From contig MU130051.1 of NCBI GenBank assembly GCA_015039465.1, forward strand, positions 1 through 64,000: a stretch of DNA of 64,000 nt, written 5' to 3'. The position numbers and the translations under genes are program-made. Source of the stretch: Phlegmacium glaucopus (taxonomy: Eukaryota > Basidiomycota > Agaricomycetes > Agaricales > Cortinariaceae). The notes beneath the pieces are model-generated. The model made no database searches. It was not told the origin of the DNA and saw only the letters and a program-made list of their open reading frames with translations. Positions 46,926 to 58,760 of the stretch are shown here, one piece after another (the stretch's first letter is position 1; each line of letters begins with the position of its first letter).

Positions 46926-46927
46926 TA

Positions 46928-47584
46928 TTCACCCAACAAATTCTCCGCAACATGTGACTTTCGGAAAACACCGATGATGGATAGATATCTTATCTTCAAG
47001 AATCAACGGACCCCGCATGGATTTTCAGAAAATATCACACGTGCAGGGATGCGTCCGAGATCTTGATTGTTGTCTATATTGCCTAGCTTTATTGATACCG
47101 GGAACACCTGCTGGCGCGTGCCCAAGAATTTCAAATAGCAGCAGATATCTTCAAAAGGCAGGCTAAAGTGCCCAATCCCATAGAAAACCGTATCTGGAAG
47201 AAGTCTGTTGTTGATCGTGACATTGGGAAGGATGTAGCATTGTTGGTTCAAGACATCCGGCGGTTTTAAGGAACTGGGAGAGCAGCGGAGAAAACATAGG
47301 CCAATCCGAAGAATAAGAAGGAGGCATATGCACAACACGATGGGTTATTACGTTCAAGGAATCTATTCACACACTGTCACGCAAGATTTTACTTTGATTA
47401 AACATTTGTCCAGCTCAGCATGCACTCTTACTCTTAGTTCATCTAATTTATTACACAGTAAACATTAGGGTACTTTTCCGAAAATCTACGCAAAGTCTGA
47501 AGATAAGATAGAGATCTTATCACTAATCTAACCATCATCGGTGTTTTCCGAAGGTCACATGTTGCGGAGAATTTGTTGGGTGAA
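46928..47584. mobile_element. 657-bp MITE with 53-bp TIRs and TA duplication
   Basis: Terminal inverted repeats of 53 bp, starting TTCACCCAACAAATTC, match with a single mismatch (46928-46980 and 47532-47584). TA stands outside both ends (46926-46927 and 47585-47586). A further AGATATCTTATCTTC-like pair continues inward with a small indel. The centre holds a 110-codon minus-strand frame (47338-47003) without recognisable motif. It is non-autonomous, of Tc1/mariner type by its duplication. It ends about 40 bp before the left border of OPT copy 2. Confidence 0.8.
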
Positions 47585-47624
47585 TAGCGTTCAGTGGTCC
47601 CTCTGGTCATGCTACACACCATGC

Positions 47625-50600
47625 AGGAGCGGGTACATTCAAAGAGATAGCACAGCAATAGGTCAAGGAAAATACGGTCATGGAACACTCAAAAGTTGCT
47701 CAAAAGGTTGGCGATCCTGTGATCCCTCCTATCAATAAGTATTCATCAATCACAACCAACACCGGCTGCGGCAGTCCCCCATTACAAGGAACAATTAGCA
47801 AAGTCGAATCTGCGATGCATGATTGGTAGTAGTTCCCTGAAGGGTAAAAGGTCCAAACCACGATATATAACAGTCCAAGGAACTAATTCACAGATTTACA
47901 TCTATCCGCACTAAGCGTAGTCGGATTTCCCCACCAAGTCGGGAACGAAACAGCATTCCCGCTAGCTCCAAAAACAGCGAACGATAATATGAAGAGGATC
48001 ACTTGACTCCCACCGTCCAAAGCTGCTGACAATAGATAGTTGTACTATTTCCATATGTGTCATCATGTTGTATTTTTTTTTGGCAGAGGTTTTATTGGAC
48101 GTACCTTGATAAACCATCGAGGATGTCTCGTCCTCATCCACCATTGAGAGACTAGTCCAATGACGAGACATGACCACCATTGTCCATTAACCGAGAATGG
48201 TAACCTGTTAAAAATCACGAGTATATAATCAAAACGTCTCCACAAGGACAGAATCATAAAAGATACTGACCAACCAATGTAGAGCGTGATGATAGGAACA
48301 TTGATATATTTCATGACTTTAGCTAATGTAGATTCTGGTTTCGAGAGTTTCCATACGATCCAGAATGGGAGAGGTGTGAAGAGGCCTAAGAACCTAATGG
48401 AAGGGAAATTTTGTGAGGATATCGAGAGGACAAAGAGGATAGGATTCAAAATCAAATCTTTACATTGCGAATGGAATTAACCAGTAACCCGCTGGTTTCC
48501 CAAATGAGAATAGGTCCTTGCCAAAAACACCCATTGCGACTGAGGCAGAGTTGTATTGTTGGATGATCCATCCGCTCCACTGGGAAAAAAAAAAAGAAGG
48601 AAATAGGTTATTCTCCACAACCAAATATAAGTGTTGAACACATACGATACGAGTCCCAACAGGATCTTTCAGAGCATCTCGATTATGATTTACGATGATT
48701 TTCATCACTGAACGACTCGGATTAAGTAATGTTCAAGGCTAATCAGAAAGCTGTCGAGGCAGGCAGACGCACTTGTGTAATTGAATATCGAGCCTAGGAT
48801 AGATCCTGCCTATATAAATTCAATAAAAACCAATATATGACAGAGATCACGATAAGACTGGTACCATTTGTGCAGCAAACGTCATTCTAGGTGGGATCTT
48901 AGTATATTGTCCCAATTTCAAATCTAAGGACGATCCTCATCAGTATCGTATTATTCTATTGTACATAGAGCGCAACCATACCTTGTAGCATATAAAGTGT
49001 CTGAAATGAAGTGCTGTTTCCGAATAAATTGGCGTACATGACAGGGCTGAAAGAAGTTGTCAGTCGTTGGGCCTTTTGTATCGGTAAAGGAAGGAAAGGG
49101 GTAACGAACATGGGTTGTCCAGGGTGAAGGAAAGCAGCGATGATTTGGATGGCATATCTAATAGATATACTGAAGCCTACGCAGGTAATTATAATAAGTT
49201 AGTTTCCACTGCATGTTTGAGCTCGACATACCTGTTGTCGCAGTGACTACGAAATTTTGATTAATGATATACTTTTGAAGTAAGGACGAATTACTCACTA
49301 AATCCTAAAACGACAGCTATGAAACAGCTGAGGACTGGTAAAAAAGTATTTAGAACGCTTATAGATATAAAGTAGTTTTAGGAAACTCAACTCGTGAAAA
49401 AAATGATACTCCAAGCAGGAATGAGGACAACCCCATGGGGTCCTGCATAGCTGCATCCAATACCAACAGCTAGAGAGACGAGGAAGAGAACCCCATATAC
49501 CCATTGAGGTACCTCAGCTATATAATGATAACCATTAGATAGAGTTATTATCCTCGAGGTGGTGGGGCTTTACGGTATTTTTGCATCTCTGAGTGATAAG
49601 TCAAGCAGGATCAGGATGAGACGAACAAGAGAATAAGTACCTTTATAATGGGGATCATCAATATCAGCGTGTCCTTTCTTCAAAAATCGTAGGCCACCAA
49701 AAGCTAAAAATAACCTCCATCAATATAAAAAGATTTGATAACGCTCTACCAAAGTCAATACCTGCTTTCATTTCTGGCCAGTGCCACAGTGCAAGCGAAG
49801 TAAAAGCAGCACCAAGCGACAAGTTATAGCAGAGCTGCGATACCGCATATGTCGTTGTAAACCGAGGAAGACCGATAGTTGCCAAAGCGTCTGGGTTGAG
49901 TTGATAGTCCGAATTGATAACTGCCGTCTGGTTATAAGTGCTACCGTCGCGACCGAAAAGCGAGGTGGACATGAATGTCAAGTCTTTTCCATTGAATACG
50001 TTGCCGTAATATGCGGCTGTCAGAACAATATATCCGAGACCCATCCCAACTATCGATGAAAATGAGGTTTTGGTTAGATAATTTGAGTGATTGAGAGCTT
50101 ACTGAATGAATTTATTTCTGAGTCAAAGTTATAGTCAGTGTAAAATCTAGAAGATGTTCTATAATATCGTTAAATACGTACGGGTTTGAAGTGGCCACAC
50201 GAGCGGAAATCCTTGTGTGATCAATGTCCACGAAGTGCTGAAAGATAGAAGCCCGATACCCTCGTTACTTGATCCTGCTCCAAACAAGTTCCGTACGAAA
50301 TCATGGCGACCATTATCGGCTAAGCAGATGACGGAAAAAGCTGATAGGAGCGGAAATGCATATTGTGGAATCCATTCCCAAAAGAAGATCGCAGTAAACT
50401 ATACGCCAGGCGTTAAAGAGACGATTTGGAGAGGAACACAGATATTGAGACTGACCGCGATCCAGAAGAATTTGCGTCTTTTGGCATTAAGTGTTCCATC
50501 GAAATGCAAACTTTGTAGTAAATTTACGACGGAGATGTATGCCGGATAGAATGCGCTTCCGATCACAATGATGGTCAGTCGAATGAACTTGATTTTGGAT

Positions 50601-51820
50601 TCATATAAATCACTTACTAGGTAGGATAGACAAGGAAAGTGCGGACTATATGTACTGTAAGCCCCTTTCATCATATTGGAGGCTTATGAACATTAACTTA
50701 CGAATTCCCGCCAAACCATATCCTGTGGTATGTAATTAGCGATCAAGACCGGATATAGAATCCGACGGACGTACCCAACATTTGAGTAGAGAAAATAGAA
50801 AAAACGGCGACAGCAGGATTGAGTCGAATATCATAAAAAAGATCTGCCCGCAGAAGAATTAATAAGACTCCAGTTAAAAGAGAGGTTGGCCTATACCAAG
50901 AGCCGCAATTATCTCCATAGCCACAGCAACACTAGCAGCTGTCGAGGCCATGATAACGATGACAGTATGCTCCCTAAATTGACGGTAAGTAAATGAAAGT
51001 GACTTGAATGAATTAAAGGGACCGCTTGCTTGATATTGAATGGACCAGGGTTTATGTACCGCCAAAGACCGGTCCGAGGCATTGCTTGAAGACCAAATAA
51101 ATTGGCATAGCACAAAAGATAAAAGTTTTATCATACGTACCAGCCATGGTCGTTCCAAGTACATACGCAATAACGAGGCAGAAAGGCTGCGAAACGGTAG
51201 CATTTTGTGGCTTGAATGTGTATATCGTGCCTAAAACCTAGACTTTGAAATGAGTGATGAAAGTTCATCGAATGTAGATGGTCCGGGTGTTCACAGCTGA
51301 GAATATGCTCAATCCTCCACCGAGAATCACAACGCGAAATGTCAGGACTGGTAGATCTGGGTCATCCCTAGTCGATATAACCTTGGAGCGTTAGGTTCAG
51401 TTCAGTCAGAACGACAGAAAGATGAGGATTTAGGTACCTGGATCGCAACTCCTTCAGCCCGTTCTAACAATTGTTTGTTGATAGAGGTTTGGGAAGATGT
51501 AAGGGACAAATCATCAGAGAGCTTTTCCTTGTCCCGGGACTGTTCCGTCCCTGACCCTGGCTGGTTTATCTCCTCCCTGTTCATTGAAGGCTTCTCCAGA
51601 AGCATCCCAGACATGGTAGGAGGGCGGTTCCATCTCCAAAATTAATTCGTGTCTTTTATATCATCAAACAAGAAGGGATCGGAAATTGGGTGGAAACTCC
51701 AGCGACGAATGGAGGGAAAATATTTCCATCGAGAGCCTGACAGGTATTATGGTTGAAATCCAAACACTATGTGAGTAGGAAGATAAGAGATAAGAAAATT
51801 GCACATGCAAGTCAAGAAGC
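47625..51820. repeat. Segmental duplication, copy 2
   Basis: Direct-repeat partner of 28048-32200. Matching landmarks are offset by 19.61 to 19.66 kb; the small drift comes from indels. Homology ends near 47625 (left) and 51820 (right). A fragment resembling the sequence right of copy 1 (ACGTTATGTGCA...TTTGGCAGG) reappears near 52165, so the duplicated unit may once have been longer. Confidence 0.9.
47883..51614 (-). CDS. Oligopeptide transporter, OPT family (copy 2)
   Basis: Second copy of the OPT gene, same exon layout and same family markers as copy 1: DDPDLPVLTFR, INPGPFNIK, IVIMASTAASVA, GWIIQQYNSASVAMG, NVPIITLYIGW, YNYLLSAALDGG and the SFPTWWGN end, stop at 47883-47885. Differences are mostly substitutions. 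For example, the N-terminal region has GSGTEQSRDK for ESGQEQSRDK, and the extracellular loop has LFGRDGS for LFDRDGN. One intron boundary region near 50410 differs by indels. No frame break seen, so both copies look usable and may have begun to diverge. The gene lies next to the MITE on its 3' side. Confidence 0.88.
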
Positions 51821-54800
51821 ATGGTTCCATGTGGTACGCATAATGGGATCTGACTGGAGATGAATGGATGATTGGGGTTGAAAAACTTGAGCTGGAAAGT
51901 GAAGACCTTGTATGCAATCAGAGCAGATGTGGTTATCTATCTGGATGGAATTGGTCAGTCGAGGAAAGCGTGAGTGCCATGATTCCACGAGTACAATATT
52001 GCTAAAATAAGAACTTCAAAATGGGTGTCATTTTGGAACTGAGTAACTAGTTCGAGATGCCAAGTGTAAAAGCTGTCAATTATAGATACAAAGTCACCTA
52101 TGCACGATGGTCACTCAAAGAAGACTCACAGAGTCTATTTAATAGACATCGGTGCTCGTGGAACGTTATGTGCATAGTGATTTGGCAGGGAGTTGCAGTA
52201 GCCTGTTATCTCCGCTTCAATGTCCTGAGGTTGATCTACCAAAACTTCAAATTCCGACTCCGTCTATTTTTAGCCCTATCGATATCAAGAACATATGGCA
52301 TCACTGATCACTGACTCGACGTAGCCTTGGAGTATCCATTTTCCGCTTGAATGCAAAGGAATTGAGTAATGAGGCCTATGAGGGCGCTCATCGTGTCTTC
52401 CTCCTGTCCCCGATTCGACCTTTTCCATGACTCTGCCACCTCCGAGTCGTCTGTTCTCTCTCCCACTACCACACTCCTCGACGTCTCTTCCTTGGACTGT
52501 ATCGACTGTCAGTGTAGTCTGAAACGAGCCCGAAACCTCTTTCAAGACACTCGACGGTTCATGCATCTATGTACAAAGTAACTACTTGGTTCTACATTGT
52601 AAGAGGACCTGAAGACCTGGGCAATCATCAACCTGAATAGGAGAGACGGCAGGGTCAGAATTGGACATGGTTTGAGATTTTTTGACTGACAGCTGGGGTC
52701 AATCTGGACAAGATTCGCTGAAGTTTTTTGGGCAGCCAGCCAGAAAATTGGGATAGGTCAGTTGCCAAATTTTAGGATGCTATGTATAATGGTCTGTCGA
52801 GCGTACGAACGACTGACGATATTCGATAAGCTGCTGGTTCGATTCCCTCTTTGATTTTTTCTTTCTTTTCCGTATGTTATTCGGGACTCTAAAAGTAATA
52901 ATATTGCAAAAATGGGAGGTAAAAACGGAAAACCTTCAGAGGCTGTCAGCAGTCTCGTATCTCCGTCCTCAAGTTTTCGAGCTTATGTATGCGCGGAAAT
53001 CCCGTTCTGTGTGTAGTACTGTAATACGTCCAAGTGTCCGAAACGGATACTTTTAGTATTTTATTTTATTTTGTGAGGGTAAGCCGGAAAAGTCGGTTTC
53101 CGATGGTACAAGCGCCCAAGTCACGTGATTTGCGTTAACGACTGGTGGTGGCGAGATTGTATATGTAATCCGATATTGTTTTGAAAGGATGGGCAGTAAA
53201 GAGGTCTGAAAGCTCTTTTTGAGAATTATTTCTGTATCTGAGGCAAGCTATGGGGTGGGTACTTCCACTGTCCATTCCAGTAGATAATTACTACTTTTTA
53301 TATGTAAAGAGAAAGGAAATTTTAAAATCAAATTTTCTAGTGCTATTGATCTTTTAAGAAAATTGCTCTGCTTTAATTAATTTTGAGAGCATGCTAGCTC
53401 CTTTTTGGATGTCTTCATTTTCATTTTCTCTTGCGCAAACCCGGTCCTGCCCGTGCCCCTTTTCTCCTGTGTGTTACTTTTCCAGAACGGGAAAGTCACG
53501 CGTGACAATTTCCAAGGTCGTGCATATGCTCGGTGTGCTCGATTGTGTGAACGAACTCCGTTCCTTACAAGGCAAACTTCAATATTTCAAACAAAGCAAT
53601 TATACAGTGGCACCTTGAAAGTTCAACCCAATTCCTTTGTCCACTTGATTCCAGGATCTCCGAGCCTCAAGCTTAAGGACTGTCTATCCAGCAGGACCTA
53701 TCACGTTTCCGCAATCTCCAGAAGGGTGAAACACAATTCCGAAAAGGCCGTTATCAAATTGTCTCAAAAGCGGGCCGGAAATCTTGAAGGGGAATGATTA
53801 TTTTGTTTACCACGTAGACGATAGGATATGTTCATTCTAACACAGAATTGCGGGCGAAGTTCAACTTGAATAGAGCGGTACGGACCTCTTTCAAGCCCTA
53901 GAACATCCAGACATATTTGGGCCGAAAAAATAGCTAGGCCAACGATCCGAATTTTTTTTTTGTTGAGATTTTGGGAACCTAGGTTACGAGTCTTATGTTA
54001 CGCTCGTTCTTTGCAATCCGGACAAGAATCGCAACTGGCCAAAATTTGAAATATCAGGTCAAAATAAAAATAGAATATACTCCTGTTTGAAAAAAAAAGT
54101 TCGAACAGAATATGAGTTAGTGTAAACGCCAGGATAAGTAAGCGCCGAGTCACGAGACTTATTCCAACACATAAGTACCACAACCTCCAAAAAACTTCTC
54201 ATTGACCATCTAGTCTGGAACATATATTGCATGTGTATTTTATGCGCACCTAGTCTTGTCCACGTTTCGGCGCCCCATGACGCGACACTGGGGGTGTGCA
54301 TGCTGTATGCCTTGACGCTTATGTAATAATAAGTATGGTGTGCTATGTAAGTGCTATGTATCTGTGCCTCTCTGTGCTCGTGTTGTGTTGTAATCAAACC
54401 CCTGATTTTCTGATGGTACCTGGTAGTCTTGATTTCAGGTAACTAACGGAGTTGCCGAATTCACAAATTTTCCTCTCGCACCCTTTGACAACCCTCACGC
54501 CTCGATACAAATTCATACGGAAATTATTGAATACCAGATCGAGACCAGGTAGTAGGTTGCAATCAAAGTCCATACAACTTACAAGTTAGTCCCAAGATTG
54601 AATGCGGCACTCAATAATTTGCGTATGAGGAATTATGTCGGATTATGTCACCCGACTTGCCCGACTTGCCCGACTTGCCTCGACGCCAATCTACATGAGG
54701 ACTTCGCTTTGCATATTGAGGAGTGGGGGCGCTGATGAATCGATATCGTGATCCATTTTGTTAGCTTAATCATGCAGCGCGGCCTTCGACGGTGTCATTA

Positions 54801-54897
54801 TTTTCTCCCACAATTCAGGTATAAATGACCATGGGTTGGAAAAGGTTGGAAAATATCTTGTTCTAAGGAACCAACCAGTTCACTCCTTGTCACTAGG
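51821..54897. other. 3 kb gene-poor region
   Basis: Several short frames on both strands (52057-52581, 53391-53797, 53998-54397) lack motifs, splice partners or conserved composition, so I do not call them. Small features: a perfect tRNA-type box B (GGTTCGATTCC, 52836-52846) with T6 just after it, and a three-fold CCGACTTGC repeat (54651-54679). The last 100 bp are the promoter of the DUF3455 gene. Confidence 0.5.
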
Positions 54898-55805
54898 ATG
54901 GCTCGTTTTACGCTGCTTCTTTCTTTGACATTGTCCTTCTCGATCCTTTCAACGTTGGGAGGATATATCAGAAAACCAGAAATAAAAATCCCTACCTTAC
55001 CACCTCCACTCACCCCACCGACCTTAAAGCTAGCGTTCGTGGCCCTTGGTGTCGGTACTCAAAATTACACTTGCGGAAGTACTGGGACCTTTACGTAGGT
55101 CGATGTCTATCGAGTCTTGGGCCCTCATACTAATAAAAACCTTGAACTAGAAATGTTGGCGCTTTGGCTGAGATATTTGATATCTCGGGCTTCGCTAACA
55201 CTGCTATCTTCGACTTGATCCCTGATCTTGCTATCGCCGCATGGAAGGCTGCCCCGCCCTCCATATCCATTGCAGAAGTCATCTCGACTTTACACATGGA
55301 CAGAACTCCTGAGATCTTAGGTAAGAAACTGGCATCCTTCTTTGACGTACCAACATTGACTCAATATTTATTTTAGGGCAGCACTACTTCGTTCCCAGCC
55401 CCATCAATGGACAAGGCCTGAATCCCAAATGGGACTTCACCTCACAGGGCGCCCTTGCTGGGAATCCCAATGCCTTCGTGGTTGCCGCGAAGGTGGACCA
55501 AGCAGATGCACCGACCGGTAGCCAAGATATTGCTTGGCTCAGCCTCAAGAATATAACTGGCGAGCTCGCTCAGCAGATCTACAGAATTGATACCCGACTT
55601 GGCCAACCTCCCGCCAATGTGAGCCTCTTCTTTGTAAACCATCATGAACAAAAACACTGAACAAGAGTTTTTAGTGTAACCCTGGGTCTCCAGAGATTGA
55701 AGTAAAATATGTTTCTCAATATTGTAAGGTTCCGTTTCCACTCGTTCAATATCGCAACGCTAAAATCTTCCAACAGGGTTTTATGGTGAAACCCTCAAGC
55801 GATAA
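54898..55805 (+). CDS. Secreted DUF3455 protein
   Basis: Start at 54898 gives a signal peptide (MARFTLLLSLTLSFSIL...). The family hallmark follows near residue 50: LAFVALGVGTQNYTC, then ALAEIFDISGFA. The middle has HYFVPSPINGQ and WDFTSQGALAG, then KVDQADAPTGSQDIAWLSLKNI and IYRIDTRLGQPPA. Four exons. The last two introns (about 55620-55676 and 55729-55777) restore the standard ending NCNPGSPEIEVKYVSQYWFYG; a naive frame would stop early. About 240 residues. DUF3455 proteins are common secreted fungal proteins, often mislabelled malate dehydrogenase. They have no proven activity. Confidence 0.85.
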
Positions 55806-56163
55806 TTTAACGGACATGTAATACGGATAATAGCAGAATGATTTAACGTAATAAAAATCATAGAACGCCCTGTCCTCATACATGATAAATAAATCCAGCT
55901 GCAGCGGTCCGAAGCCCCTGACATTTTATGTCCCATCAATTGCCGAGGATCAATCGATCACTGTTCAAACCTTGTCTCCACGTTGTCATCAATTCTCTGA
56001 GTAAGCAAGTGGGAAAGAAACATCATTTATCAGCTTTGCTACCTGTACCGGCAGTCGGACGTCTGTTATTTCCTTAGACTAAGGGTATAAATTGATTATG
56101 CGACTGCTCCTCAAGCCGGTCTTTCTTCCTTAGTACGTTCGACCCATCTCCGCGTTCTATACC
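55806..56163. other. Intergenic, OYE promoter
   Basis: No gene recognised. It separates two plus-strand genes and holds the likely promoter of the oxidoreductase gene. Confidence 0.5.
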
Positions 56164-57596
56164 ATGAGCGAAATCAATTCCCCAGCACCCGGAGTTTCTT
56201 ACTTTACTCCTGAACAAAACATACCAGCTGGTACTGCAGTCGACCCACAATCTGATGGGAAACCTATCCCCAAACTCTTTCAGCCCATAAAAATTCGTGG
56301 CGTTCAATTTCAGAACAGGATATTCGTTGAGCCCCTTGTCCTTTTTTATTTGCCTTGATCGGTTGTTATTAATTATCGTCCTTTTGCATGTACAGTTATC
56401 CCCTCTTTGTCAATACTCTGCGCAAGATGGCTTTCTTACGCCGTGGCATATGGCCCACCGTACGTTACTAAATGTCCCCTTCGCATCATCGCTTTCCTTG
56501 AATCTAATAATGTACGACCAGTTGGAGGGATCGCCTCACGGGGTCCAGGATTGACCTTCGTAGAAGCAACTGCCGTCTTACCCGAAGGCCGAATCTCGCC
56601 CCAGGACAGTGGCATCTGGTCTGATGCCCATATCAAACCTCTAGCTGATGTGGTCGAATTCGTACACTCACAGAATCAGAAGATCGCTATCCAATTGGCT
56701 CATGCAGGTCGGAAAGCATCCACGGCTGCTCCATGGCTTAAAGCCAAACCTGCTGTACCAGTTGAACATAATGGATGGCCGGATAATGTTTGGGCGCCCT
56801 CTGCTGTGGCATTCGATGCATCGTACAATCAACCCCGCGAGTTGACGTTGGAAGGTATACAAAAGGTCGTTACCGCGTTCGTTGATGGAGCTAAACGAGC
56901 TGTGGCCGCTGGCATTGACGTCATCGAGATCCATAACGCACATGGATATCTTTTACATTCATTCCTCAGTCCAGTCAGCAACAAGCGCACTGATCAATAT
57001 GGAGGCAGTTTCGAGAACCGCACTCGATTGACCTTAGAAGTCGTGGATGCTGTGAGAGCTGTTATTCCGGAAGATATGCCTTTGTTCCTGCGGTATGTCC
57101 TTTTTCAAGTTTTTATGGCAAGGTTGGTACTTACCAAATAACAAACAGAATCTCAGGGACGGATTGGTTAGAGGAAGTAGCTCCAGATGAGCCTTCATGG
57201 AGGATAGAAGATACTGTCCGGCTCGCACACATCCTCGCAGCCCACGGCGTCGATCTATTAGATGTTTCTAGTGGCGCCAACGATCCTCGTCAAAAGATCA
57301 AAACAGGTCATCAATACCAAGTCCCCTTCGCTGCTGCTGTCAAGAAAGCCGTGGGTTCAAAACTTCTAGTCAGCGCGGTCGGCGGACTGCATAGTGGAAT
57401 ATCCGCTCAGGATGTCCTAGAGACTGATCGAGCAGATGTTATCTTTGTTGGTCGGCAGTTCCAGAAGAATCCTGGTCAAGTGTGGGCGATGGCTGAAGAG
57501 CTCGGAGTTGAAATACGTGTTGCGCATCAAATGGAGTGGCCTTTCAGAGGGAGAGGCCGAACAGGAGTTGGAAGTAACAAGAACACTAAACTGTAG
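56164..57596 (+). CDS. NADH:flavin oxidoreductase, old yellow enzyme (YqjM-type)
   Basis: FMN-dependent ene-reductase that reduces activated C=C bonds with NAD(P)H; the physiological substrate is not known. Start MSEINSPAPGVSYF at 56164. Introns near 56330-56393 and 56459-56520, and one at about 57092-57149. Fold markers: LFQPIKIRGVQFQNRI; LSPLCQYSAQDGFLTPWHMAH (cysteine of the YqjM class); GRKASTAAPW; GIDVIEIHNAHGYLLHSFLSP (the HxxHGY active-site segment); NKRTDQYGGSFENRTRL; SGTDW; VSAVGGLHSG; and VFVGRQF-type phosphate binding (DVIFVGRQFQKNP). About 410 residues, usual for the class. Frame intact after splicing. Confidence 0.95.
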
Positions 57597-57791
57597 CTAA
57601 GTGGGGTTAACGAGCTGTCAAGCAGCGTTGTACTGCTGATGTAGATGTATAGACACCAATGGTGACAGAAGAGATAGCGATTTGATTTTGAGCGTGAATG
57701 GGTAACAAGGGTACTAGTAACCGTGCTAGAAATTTAGAGTACGTAGAAAATATACTTATGCCAAGTGGAAACAATTAGACGTCACACGACC

Positions 57792-58760
57792 TCATGCCGA
57801 TTTTCCATCCATACCATGTTCCACCAATTCTCCAACCCATCGCTCGAAGACCTCTTGATTCATGGTTCCTTGCTCATCAAAGAAGGAAGAATATGATTTG
57901 GAGGCCTTTGTGCGTCCTTTTGCGAGAAGGGATTTGCCGCCGTTGGTAGAGCGCACATATAAAATGGCAAGCTGATATGAAGGGGCGTTGGCGGCTGATG
58001 GTTTCGTTGAGAGAGCTGAAGGAGAAGCAGGCAAGGTCGTTGAATTGAGCTGGATGCGCTCAGTGATGATCTGGGAGGGACGGCATAAATTTTAGCGACA
58101 GGGTAATGCAGACTATGAATCGAAACGTACCCGTTTGGAGAATGTCTTTCGTTTGCCAACGAATATGGTACTTCCTTCTATGAAGTAGGCATAGAGAGTT
58201 TGAGCGAGAGTTAGAATGATATATCTATTGAAAAGTTAATGATGGTTAAGGCACCACTTCGGATTTAAAACAAGGAACAAGGGCTCACACTACAATTCCA
58301 ATGGATACTAAGGATTTGGACTGTTCGAAATCCACTTTATAACCATACAACGCTGTTCCAGCAGCAACAAAAACGCTTAACCAACCAAGTCCCAAACGAA
58401 CATCAGTGTGCAGATGTATTTGTTTGAAGAGCTCAGGTCTTGAGAGGTACTAATTAATATGATCGACAACAGAAGTAAGTGCAAAAAGTTGATATGGAAA
58501 AGATAAGGGACTGCTCGTACGCGTTTCACAGCGTCATCACATGCATTTTTAAGTTCTGTGGCATTCGCGGTGTTGACCTTGACGGTATCGCGGCGTTGCG
58601 ATGAAACTACAGATAGGGGGCCAACTGGACGTTCGGATTCAGGTGAGGATGGGGGTTTTGAGCGGGTGCCGCTGGGACTCGGCGTTCGTGTCGATTTGTT
58701 GGGTGTCGCTGTTGAGTCATCAGTCTCAGCTGTTTGAGCTGGTTTTTTTGAGCGGGCCAT
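57792..58760 (-). CDS. SPC2: Signal peptidase complex subunit 2
   Basis: ER-membrane subunit of the signal peptidase complex that tunes cleavage and links it to the translocon. Four exons. Start MARSKKPAQTAE at 58760 (an in-frame ATG at 58799 is less likely: it lies in the leader). A disordered Ser/Pro-rich N-terminus leads to VKVNTANATELKNACDDAVKR. The family core follows: YLSRPELFKQIHLHTDVRLGLGW, two TM segments around GWLSVFVAAGTALYGYKVDFEQSK and YIILTLAQTLYAYFIEGSTIFVGKR, then a C-terminal cytosolic domain with YQLAILY and SSFFDEQGTMNQEVFERWVGELVEHG. About 235 residues. The intron between the TMs is 40-60 nt. Convergent with the OYE gene. Confidence 0.92.

Noticed and set aside
52790..52860. 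Perfect box B (GGTTCGATTCC) followed by TTTTTT, resembling a tRNA or tRNA-derived SINE
   Set aside because: The T-stem does not pair properly, and neither a clover leaf nor a convincing box A could be folded. Not called as RNA gene.
53391..53797. Overlapping plus-strand frames of 75 and 130 codons
   Set aside because: No start context, motif or splice partner. Composition is like the surrounding gene-poor DNA.
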